NCBI GenBank assembly: GCA_037045055.1
Contig: JBAOHJ010000003.1
Span: 186,001-250,000, forward strand
Direction of reading: 5' to 3'
Source: Phosphoribacter sp037045055
GTDB taxonomy: Bacteria; Actinomycetota; Actinomycetes; Actinomycetales; Dermatophilaceae
Length of the DNA: 64,000 nucleotides
This document shows, piece by piece, positions 42,594 to 50,010 of the stretch. Positions within the stretch are counted from its first letter, which is position 1; every line of letters begins with the position of its first letter. The notes under the pieces are model-generated. The model saw only the letters and a program-made list of their open reading frames with translations. It was not told where the DNA came from and ran no database searches. The position numbers were made by a program, and so were the translations under genes.

Positions 42594-44550
42594 CCGGGGC
42601 GACCGACAGCGGCAGCAGCGCCCGGCCGGTCGGGCCGACCTGGATCTGCGTCCCTAACTGCGGGCACACCCCGCAGTCGAAGCACGGCGTCCACCGGCAG
42701 TCGTCCTGCTCCCGGCCCTCGAGGGCGTCCTGCCAGTCTGCCCAGAGCCACTCCTTGTCCAGCCCCGAGTCGATGTGGTCCCACGGCAGGACCTCGGTCT
42801 GCCCACGCTCGCGGGTCGTGTACCACTCGACGGACACCGGCGTGCCGGCGAAGACCTCTGCGGCACAATGCATCCACCGCGGGAAGGAGAAGAACTCGCT
42901 CCAGCCGTCGAACCGTCCTCCGTCGCGCCACACCGCCTCGATCACCGCGCCGACCCGCCGGTCCCCCCGCGAGAGCAGCCCCTCGACGATGCCCGCCTGC
43001 CCGTCGTGGTAACGCAGGCCGATGGCCGAGGCGTAACGCCGGTCGGCGCGGATCGCCTCGCGGAGCAGACGCAGCCGCTCGTCGGTCTGCTCGGCGCCCA
43101 GCTGCGCGGCCCACTGGAACGGCGTGTGCGCCTTGGGCACGAACCCCCCGATCGACACCGTGCAGCGGATGTCCCGCCGACCGCTGACCGCCCGCCCGGT
43201 CTCGATCACCCGGGCCGCCAGGGCGGCGATCTGGACCACGTCCTCGTCGGTCTCGGTGGGCAGCCCGCACATGAAGTACAGCTTCACCTGCCGCCAGCCC
43301 GCGCCGTAGGCCGCCGCTACGGTCGCGACGAGGTCCTCCTCGGTCACCGTCTTGTTGATCACCCGTCGGATCCGCTCGGACCCGCCCTCCGGGGCGAAGG
43401 TCAGCCCCGAGCGCCGCCCGCCGCGGGTGAGCTCGTTCGCCAGGTCGACGTTGAAGGCGTCGACCCGGGTCGAGGGCAGCGAAAGCCCGGTCTGGGTGCC
43501 CTCGTAGCGGTCCGCCAGCCCGGTGACGAGGTCGGCGATCTCGGAGTGGTCGGCCGAGGACAGCGACAGCAGGCCCACCTCGTCGAAGCCGGTGGCCGCC
43601 AGACCCGCCTGGACCATCTGCCCGATGCTCTCGATGGAGCGCTCGCGCACCGGCCGGGTGATCATCCCGGCCTGGCAGAACCGGCAGCCTCGCGTGCAGC
43701 CGCGGAAGATCTCCACCGACATCCGCTCGTGGACCGTCTCGGCCAGCGGCACGAGCGGCCGCTTGGGGTAGGGCCAGTCGTCGAGGTCCATGACCGTGTG
43801 CTTGGCCACCCGCCACGGTATGCCGGTCAGACCGGCCCGTGGGGCGATCCTGCGGATCCGCCCGTCGGGCAGGTAGTCCACGTCGTAGCACGACGGGACG
43901 TAGACCTCGCCGGAGCGGGCCAGCCGCGTCAGCAGCTCGTGGCGGCCGCCGGGGCGCCCCGCCGCCTTCCATTCGGCGACGAGGTCGGTGACCGCGAGCA
44001 CGGCCTGCTCGCCGTCGCCGACGACCACGGCGTCGACGAAGTCCGCGATGGGCTCCGGATTGAAGGCCGCGTGGCCCCCGACGAGCACCACCGGATGCCC
44101 GTCGACCCGGTCGGCCGCGTGCACCGGGACCCCGGCCAGGTCGAGGGCGGTGAGCAGGTTGGTGTAGCCCAGCTCGGTCGACAGCGACACGCCCAGCAGG
44201 TCGAAGTCGCCGACCGCGCGATGCCCGTCGACGGTGAGCTGAGGGACGCCCGCCTCGCGCAGCAGCGCCTCCAGATCGGGCCACACCGCGTAGGTACGCT
44301 CGGCCAGGGCGTCGGGCCGCTGCCCGAGCAGCTCGTAGAGGATCATCAGGCCCTGGTTGGGCAGCCCGACCTCGTAGGCGTCGGGGTACAGCAACGCCCA
44401 TCGCACCGTGCGCTCGAAGCCCTGCGCGGTGAACCCGCCGCAGTGCCAGTCCTTGACCACCGAGTTGAACTCGCCGCCGACGTACTGGATCGGCTTGCGC
44501 ACCCGCTCCAGCAGCGGCTCCAGCTCGGCGAAACGCGACTGCCCGGGCAT
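42586..44550 (-). CDS. B12-binding-domain radical SAM protein (TIGR03960 family)
   Basis: 654 residues. Central [4Fe-4S] motif Cys285-x3-Cys289-x2-Cys292 (CTRGCRFC), an N-terminal B12-binding-like domain with VVLVGGHAAFNPEPIADFVDAVVVGDGE, and a C-terminal Cys-rich end CFDCGVCPQLGTQ. The usual partners of this family, a DUF2344 protein and Rne/Rng ribonuclease, are absent downstream, where a GNAT is found. Role unknown. Confidence 0.9.
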   Translation of the reverse strand: MPGQSRFAELEPLLERVRKPIQYVGGEFNSVVKDWHCGGFTAQGFERTVRWALLYPDAYEVGLPNQGLMILYELLGQRPDALAERTYAVWPDLEALLREAGVPQLTVDGHRAVGDFDLLGVSLSTELGYTNLLTALDLAGVPVHAADRVDGHPVVLVGGHAAFNPEPIADFVDAVVVGDGEQAVLAVTDLVAEWKAAGRPGGRHELLTRLARSGEVYVPSCYDVDYLPDGRIRRIAPRAGLTGIPWRVAKHTVMDLDDWPYPKRPLVPLAETVHERMSVEIFRGCTRGCRFCQAGMITRPVRERSIESIGQMVQAGLAATGFDEVGLLSLSSADHSEIADLVTGLADRYEGTQTGLSLPSTRVDAFNVDLANELTRGGRRSGLTFAPEGGSERIRRVINKTVTEEDLVATVAAAYGAGWRQVKLYFMCGLPTETDEDVVQIAALAARVIETGRAVSGRRDIRCTVSIGGFVPKAHTPFQWAAQLGAEQTDERLRLLREAIRADRRYASAIGLRYHDGQAGIVEGLLSRGDRRVGAVIEAVWRDGGRFDGWSEFFSFPRWMHCAAEVFAGTPVSVEWYTTRERGQTEVLPWDHIDSGLDKEWLWADWQDALEGREQDDCRWTPCFDCGVCPQLGTQIQVGPTGRALLPLSVAPDG

Positions 44551-44580
44551 CCGGGAAGTCTACCGGCGGATACTGGACGA

Positions 44581-45150
44581 GTGCCCGAGCCGACCCGCGC
44601 CGAGCGCGTCGACGCCGCCTTCGCCGCCTGTCCCAGGACGCGGCACCTGCCGCCGTCGCAGGTCGAGCAGGCCGGGCTGGACCGGGCGTTGCCGATCGGC
44701 TTCGGGCAGACCAACTCCCAGCCCACCACCGTGCGCGACATGCTGCTCGCCCTGGACGTCCGAGTGGGCCAGCGGGTGCTCGACGTGGGCTCCGGCTCGG
44801 GCTGGACCACGGTGCTGCTGGCCCACCTGGTCGGGCCGACCGGCCGGGTCGTCGGTATCGAGCGGGTGCCGGAGCTGGTCACCATGGGCGCGGCCGCCGT
44901 CGCCCAGGCGGGTATGCCGTGGGCGAGCGTCCAGGCCGCGACACCCGGCGTGCTCGGCGACCCGTCCGGGGCCCCCTACGACCGGATCCTCGTGTCGGCC
45001 ATGGCCGACGGCATCCCACAGCAGCTGCGCGCCCAGCTCACGCCGGACGGGGTCCTCGTGGTGCCGGCCGACGGTGTGCTCTGGCGGGTGGACCGGGACC
45101 GGGAGCTGGCCCTGGGACGGTATCTGTTCGTCCCGCTCGTGCCGGACTAA
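44581..45150 (+). CDS. Protein-L-isoaspartate O-methyltransferase-like protein
   Basis: 189 residues. GQTNSQPTTVRDML resembles the PCMT signature, followed by VLDVGSGSGWTTVLLAHL (SAM motif I) and VGIERVPELV. It may repair isoaspartyl residues, but specificity is not certain. GTG 44581 is 31 bp from the divergent radical SAM start. Confidence 0.82.
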   Translation: MPEPTRAERVDAAFAACPRTRHLPPSQVEQAGLDRALPIGFGQTNSQPTTVRDMLLALDVRVGQRVLDVGSGSGWTTVLLAHLVGPTGRVVGIERVPELVTMGAAAVAQAGMPWASVQAATPGVLGDPSGAPYDRILVSAMADGIPQQLRAQLTPDGVLVVPADGVLWRVDRDRELALGRYLFVPLVPD

Positions 45151-45156
45151 CCGGGA

Positions 45157-47004
45157 CTACCCGTCGTAGAGCGAGGCCAGCTGCTTCTTGAAGTGCTCGG
45201 CGACCGCCTTGCGCTTGAGCTTGAGGCTCGGGGTGAGCTCGCCGTCCTCGACGGTGAGGTCCCGGTCGAGGATGACGAACCGCTTGATGGTCTCCCATCG
45301 GTTCAGGCCGGCGTTGAGCTTGTCGACGTAGCCCTGGACGAGGTCGCGCGCCTGCGGGGACTGGGTGATCTGCGCGTAGGACTTGCCGCCGAGACCGTTG
45401 GCGGCGCCCCACTCGGTGATCGCGTCGGGGTCGAGGGTGAGCAGCGCGCTGGCGTAGTTGCGCCCTTCGCCCTGGACGAGGAACTGGGAGACGTAGGGGC
45501 ACAGGCCCTTGAAGGCGGTCTCGATCTGGGTGGGGGCGATGTACTTGCCGCCGGAGGTCTTGAAGACGTCCTTCTTGCGGTCGGTGATCTTGATGAACCC
45601 CTTGTCGTCGATCTCGCCGATGTCGCCGGTGCGGAAGAAGCCCTCCTCGTCGAAGACCTGGGCGGTCAGCTCCGGGCTGTTGCGGTAACCGCGCATCACC
45701 CCGGGGCCCTTGACGAGGATCTCGCCGTCGCCGGCGAACTTCACCTCGGTGCCGGGCATCGGCCAGCCGATCGTGCCGTAGCGGTAGCTGCCGTGATGGG
45801 GGCGGCACACGATAGTCGAGGCCGACGTCTCGGTCAGGCCGTACCCCTCGATGACGATGAGGCCGACCGTGCCGAACCACTGGGCCACCAGCGGGTCCAA
45901 CGGCGCGGAGCCGGACACGAAGAACCGGACCCGCCCGCCGAACCGCTCGCGGACCTTGGACAGCACGAGCCGGTCGGCCACGAGGTGCTGCAGCAGCACG
46001 TGCGGCGCCGGCTGGTTGCCCTGCGACCTGGCCTCCATGACCTGCCGACCGACGCCGAACGACCAGTCCATGAGGGCCTTCTTGATGCCGGTCTCCTTCT
46101 CCAGCATCATCTTGATCCGGCCGTAGGCCTTCTCGAAGATCCGGGGGGCGGCGCCCATGAAGGTCGGCTTGATGATCGCGAGGTTGTCGACGATCTTGTC
46201 GATCCGCCCGTCGATGGCCGTGGGGAAGCCGATCTGGATGGGCAGGGTGAGCAGGATCTTGCCGAAGATGTGCGACAGCGGCAGCCAGAGGAACTGCAGG
46301 TCGTCGCTGGAGAGCAGGGCGATCGAGTCCAGCGACGCGCCCTCGTAGACGATCGAGTCGTGGGTGATCTCGGCGCCCTTGGGCCGACCGGTGGTGCCGG
46401 AGGTGTAGATGATCAGCGCCAGGTGGTCCTTGGTGATCTCGTCGACCCGGGCCTCCACCAAGCCGGCGTCGGCGGCGAGAGCGGCCTCGCCGGCGGCGCG
46501 CAGGTCGGCCAACGAGATGACCCAGTCGCCGTCGGAGGCCCCGTCGAAGGTGACCACCTTGAGGACCCCGGGCAGTTGGGCGCGCACGCCCTTCAGCTTG
46601 TCGACCTGGACGTCGTCCTCGGCGAAGACGACCTTGGAGCCCGAGTCGGAGACGATGAAGGCGACGTCCTCGGCGATGGTCGTCGGATAGACCGTCGTCG
46701 TCGCCGCGCCGGCGCACATGTTGGCCAGGTCGGCGATGGCCCACTCGTAGCGCGTCTGGGAGGCGATGGCGACCCGGTCGCCGAGCTCGACGCCCAGGGA
46801 CATGAGCCCGGCGGCGAGGCGGTCGACCTGCTCCTTGGCCTCGCTCCACGTGACATGGCGCAGCTGCTGGCCCTCGAAGTACTGGAAGGCTTCCGCGGTG
46901 CCGCTGGAGGCGACCCGGTCGCGGAACAGGGCGGCGACGCTGGGGGCGCGGTTCTCCAGGATCGAGCGGTCGCAGCGTTCGTCGGCGGCGGAGCGCATGG
47001 CCAC
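45157..47004 (-). CDS. Long-chain fatty acid-CoA ligase (FadD15-like)
   Basis: 615 residues. IYTSGTTGRPKGAEITH, YGLTETSAS and the ITDRKKDVFKTSGGKYIAP segment mark a long-chain acyl-CoA synthetase of the FadD15/FAA type. GTG 47004 is chosen because GAAGGAG lies 8 nt upstream; ATG 46998 is the alternative. A palindromic site lies 48 bp upstream. Confidence 0.9.
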   Translation of the reverse strand: MAMRSAADERCDRSILENRAPSVAALFRDRVASSGTAEAFQYFEGQQLRHVTWSEAKEQVDRLAAGLMSLGVELGDRVAIASQTRYEWAIADLANMCAGAATTTVYPTTIAEDVAFIVSDSGSKVVFAEDDVQVDKLKGVRAQLPGVLKVVTFDGASDGDWVISLADLRAAGEAALAADAGLVEARVDEITKDHLALIIYTSGTTGRPKGAEITHDSIVYEGASLDSIALLSSDDLQFLWLPLSHIFGKILLTLPIQIGFPTAIDGRIDKIVDNLAIIKPTFMGAAPRIFEKAYGRIKMMLEKETGIKKALMDWSFGVGRQVMEARSQGNQPAPHVLLQHLVADRLVLSKVRERFGGRVRFFVSGSAPLDPLVAQWFGTVGLIVIEGYGLTETSASTIVCRPHHGSYRYGTIGWPMPGTEVKFAGDGEILVKGPGVMRGYRNSPELTAQVFDEEGFFRTGDIGEIDDKGFIKITDRKKDVFKTSGGKYIAPTQIETAFKGLCPYVSQFLVQGEGRNYASALLTLDPDAITEWGAANGLGGKSYAQITQSPQARDLVQGYVDKLNAGLNRWETIKRFVILDRDLTVEDGELTPSLKLKRKAVAEHFKKQLASLYDG

Positions 47005-47051
47005 GGTGTGGTCTCCTTCGGTGGGGTTTACCGAGCGATGATTCCAGAGGC

Positions 47052-47065
47052 TTACCCATGGGTAA
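47052..47065. promoter_or_regulatory. 14-bp palindromic operator candidate for the FadD gene
   Basis: TTACCCATGGGTAA is a perfect palindrome, extended loosely as GGCT...AGCC on both sides. It overlaps a TTTACC/AATCAT promoter-like pair (17-bp spacing) on the minus strand, 48 bp before the ligase start. TetR-type fatty-acid regulators use sites of this form. Confidence 0.55.
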
Positions 47066-47115
47066 AGCCCCGTCCACGGCACGCTGCCGGACCGTGCACC
47101 GACTCGACGGTCCGG

Positions 47116-47640
47116 TCAGGTCGGGCGGCGGCGGACGTAGATCTCGCGCCGGACCCGGGCCACCAGCTCGCCCCGGTCGTCGACGATGTCGTTGGCGAAC
47201 CACCGCAGCGCCTTGGTCCCGTCCGCGGTCGCGGCACGCAGCTCGGCCACGACCGCGGGGTCGACGACGAACCGGGTGTACACGTCGGTCGTCCCCGGGC
47301 GCAGGAACTCGATCTGCGCCTGCCGGTCCCACACGACGTAGTCGTCGCCGAGCTGGTGGATCAGCAGGATCACCCAGAACGGGTCGCTCATCGAGTACAT
47401 CGAGCCGCCGTACTGGGTGCCCATGTAGTTGCGACTGAGCGGATGCAGTCGCAGCATGACCCGGGCCCCGGTGAACCCGGGCTCGATCTGCAGGACGCGA
47501 ATCCCCGCGAACCGGAACGGCGGCCAGAGGTTCATGGCCCGCGCCAGCAGCCGAGGGCTCGCGCCGATCTCCCGCCAGGTGGGGATCCGGGCCGCGAGTC
47601 TGCGGCGCCACGGCATACCGCGTCCGCCGGCGTCGCTCAC
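47116..47640 (-). CDS. DUF4442/hotdog-fold thioesterase-like protein
   Basis: 174 residues. The segment GTQYGGSMYSMSDPFWVILL and the strands around VYTRFVV fit a hotdog-fold (DUF4442) protein. Catalytic residues are unclear. GTG 47640 overlaps the ribF stop. Confidence 0.78.
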   Translation of the reverse strand: MSDAGGRGMPWRRRLAARIPTWREIGASPRLLARAMNLWPPFRFAGIRVLQIEPGFTGARVMLRLHPLSRNYMGTQYGGSMYSMSDPFWVILLIHQLGDDYVVWDRQAQIEFLRPGTTDVYTRFVVDPAVVAELRAATADGTKALRWFANDIVDDRGELVARVRREIYVRRRPT

Positions 47641-48599
47641 GAGGTCGGCACGATGGTCTGCAGCGCGGCCCGGCACCGCAGCACGTCCTCGTTCATCTTC
47701 TCGATGAGCGGCTCCATCCCGTCGAACTTCACGGTGGGCCGCAGCCGGGCGACGAACTCGTAGGCGATGTGCTCGCCGTAGAGCTCGAGGTCGGTGCGGT
47801 CGAGCACGTAGCCCTCGACGCGCCGCTCGGCCCCGTCGAACGTCGGGTTCGTCCCGATCGAGATCGCCGTGGGCAGCACCCGGTCGGGCGCGCCCTCGGG
47901 CAGGTCCACCCTGGTGAGCCAGCCGGCATACACCCCGTCCGCGGGCACCATGCCCTCGACCTGCTGGCCGAGGTTGGCCGTCGGGAAGCCGAGCAGCCTG
48001 CCCCGGTGGTCGCCGTGGACCACGGTGCCGTCCACGCGGTGCGGGCGACCGAGCAGCTCGGCGGCCGCGGCCACCTCGCCGTCGGCGAGCAGCGCACGAA
48101 CCTGGGAGGAGGACCAGCGGGTGCCCGTACCGATGTCCTCCAACGCGATCACCTCGAAGCCGTAGCGGGAACCGAGCTGCTCCAGGGTTTCGACGCTGCC
48201 GGTGTTGCGGACCCCGAAGCGAGTGTCGTGACCGACGACGACGAGGGCCGCATGCAGCCGCTCGACGAACACCGAGCGGACGAACTGCTGCGGAGTCTGC
48301 GCGGCGAACCCGGTGGTGAACTCGACGACGACCACCGCGTCGACCCCGGTGGCCTCGATGAGGGTCAGCCGGCGGCGCAACGAGGTGAGCATCGGCGGGG
48401 TGAGATCCGGGCGGAGCACCGCGATGGGGTGCGGCTCGAAGGTCACCACGACCGAGGTCGCGGCCCGCCGGGCGGCCTGCTCGACCAGGGTGCGCAGCAC
48501 TGCTTGGTGGCCGACGTGGACCCCGTCGAAGTTGCCGAGGGCGACGACGCAGCGCCCGATGTCGGCGGGGACCTCGCTCAGGCCGTTCCAGACGTGCAC
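47637..48599 (-). CDS. ribF: Bifunctional riboflavin kinase / FMN adenylyltransferase
   Basis: 320 residues. N-terminal nucleotidyltransferase with NFDGVHVGHQAVL (HxGH) and WSSSQVR; C-terminal kinase with GFPTANL and FDGAERRVEGYVLD. Makes FMN and FAD. GTG 48599 (VHVWNGLSEVP) is chosen; GTG 48608 is an alternative. FMN made here could supply the flavinylation cassette near 62 kb. Confidence 0.95.
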   Translation of the reverse strand: MHVWNGLSEVPADIGRCVVALGNFDGVHVGHQAVLRTLVEQAARRAATSVVVTFEPHPIAVLRPDLTPPMLTSLRRRLTLIEATGVDAVVVVEFTTGFAAQTPQQFVRSVFVERLHAALVVVGHDTRFGVRNTGSVETLEQLGSRYGFEVIALEDIGTGTRWSSSQVRALLADGEVAAAAELLGRPHRVDGTVVHGDHRGRLLGFPTANLGQQVEGMVPADGVYAGWLTRVDLPEGAPDRVLPTAISIGTNPTFDGAERRVEGYVLDRTDLELYGEHIAYEFVARLRPTVKFDGMEPLIEKMNEDVLRCRAALQTIVPTS

Positions 48600-48609
48600 G
48601 GGGGACACT

Positions 48610-49557
48610 CTACGAACCCGCAGGGGCGAACACGACATAGGCCCGAGCCTCGGGCCGCGACTCGTCGAGCATGGCCACGAGGTCCCCGTCCGGGCCGATC
48701 GCGGCGACCGGCTGATCGGTCGGGGGATCCGCCGAGGGGATGCGCTGCCCGAAGCCCAGGGCGCGGGCCTGCGCGGCGGAGATCTCGTGGACGCGGAACT
48801 GCTCGCGGGCCGCCTGCGCCAGGGGCAGCAGCGGTATGCCGCCGTCCGCCGGGTCGGTGAGAGCCTGCGGTGGCAGGGCCCGGGCGAGGTCGAATCGGCC
48901 GACTCGCGTGCGACGCAGCGCGGTCAGGTGCCCGCCGACACCGAGCGCGTCGCCCAGGTCCCGAGCCAGGGCCCGCACGTAGGTGCCCGAGGACACCTCG
49001 ACCTCGACATCCACGTCGAGCAGCGGTGTGCCGTCCGGGGACCGGGCGGGGCGGGTGTCCAGGACCGCGAAGCGGTGGACGGTCACCGGCCGGGCGGCCA
49101 GCTCGACCGCTTCTCCGGCCCGCACCCGGGCGTAGGCACGCCGGCCGTCGACCTTGACCGCGCTGACCGACGCGGGCACCTGCTCCAGCGGCCCGGTCAG
49201 GCCGGTGGCCGCCGCCGCCAGCGCCTGCCCGGTCACCAGCGACGCGTCCGCGGTGGCGAGGGTCTGGCCGTCGGCGTCGTCGGTTGTCGTGCGCTGCCCG
49301 AGGCGCACCGTCGCGGCATACTCCTTGTCGCAGCCCACGAGGAAGGTGAGCAGCCTGGTCCCCCGGCCCACCCCGAGCATCAGCACGCCGGTGGCCATCG
49401 GGTCCAGGGTGCCCGCGTGGCCCACCCGCCTCGTGCCCACCAGCCGACGCACCCGGGCCACGACGTCGTGGCTGGTCCAGCCCTGCGGTTTGTCGACGAC
49501 GAGCAGCCCCTGCGGGGCGGTCGCCGGGGCCGAGGCCGGTGGTGTCGTGGACGTCAC
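48610..49557 (-). CDS. truB: tRNA pseudouridine-55 synthase
   Basis: 315 residues. Catalytic Asp52 in GHAGTLDPMATGVL, KPQGWTSHDVV, and GTYVRALARDLG. Modifies U55 of tRNAs. GTG 49557 overlaps the rbfA stop. Confidence 0.96.
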   Translation of the reverse strand: MTSTTPPASAPATAPQGLLVVDKPQGWTSHDVVARVRRLVGTRRVGHAGTLDPMATGVLMLGVGRGTRLLTFLVGCDKEYAATVRLGQRTTTDDADGQTLATADASLVTGQALAAAATGLTGPLEQVPASVSAVKVDGRRAYARVRAGEAVELAARPVTVHRFAVLDTRPARSPDGTPLLDVDVEVEVSSGTYVRALARDLGDALGVGGHLTALRRTRVGRFDLARALPPQALTDPADGGIPLLPLAQAAREQFRVHEISAAQARALGFGQRIPSADPPTDQPVAAIGPDGDLVAMLDESRPEARAYVVFAPAGS

Positions 49558-49991
49558 GCGTTGGCGTCGTGGGCGTCGCCCGGCCGGCGGTAGGGGTCGA
49601 GGTCACCGGCGGGCTGCTTGCCCTCGGCCGCTCGCGCGAGCTGCGCGTCGCGCGCCCGGGTCGCGGACACCAGCTCGTCCAGGTGCGCGGCACCCTCGGG
49701 CAGGGCGTCCGGGACGAAGTCGATCGAGGGGGTCAGCCGGATGCCCAGCTGGCCCAGGGCCGAGCGGATCCGCCCCTTGGCCGAATCCAGCGCGGTGGCC
49801 GTCGCGGCCCGCTCCTGATCCGAGCCGAACACCGTGTAGAAGACCGTGGCGTGCTGCAGGTCCCCGGTCACCCGCACGTCGGTCACCGTGACGAAGCCCA
49901 GTCGGGAGTCCTTGACCCGGTACTCCAACTGCTCGGCGACGATCGCCTTGATCCGTTCGGCGACCTTGCGGGCACGTGCCGCGTCGGCCAT
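49554..49991 (-). CDS. rbfA: 30S ribosome-binding factor A
   Basis: 145 residues with the KH-type fold segments RVAERIKAIVAEQLE, VTVTDVRVTGDL and FVPDALPEGA-like end. Needed for 16S rRNA maturation. Between infB and truB as expected. Confidence 0.95.
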   Translation of the reverse strand: MADAARARKVAERIKAIVAEQLEYRVKDSRLGFVTVTDVRVTGDLQHATVFYTVFGSDQERAATATALDSAKGRIRSALGQLGIRLTPSIDFVPDALPEGAAHLDELVSATRARDAQLARAAEGKQPAGDLDPYRRPGDAHDANA

Positions 49992-50010
49992 GACCAGACC
50001 ACCTTCCCGG

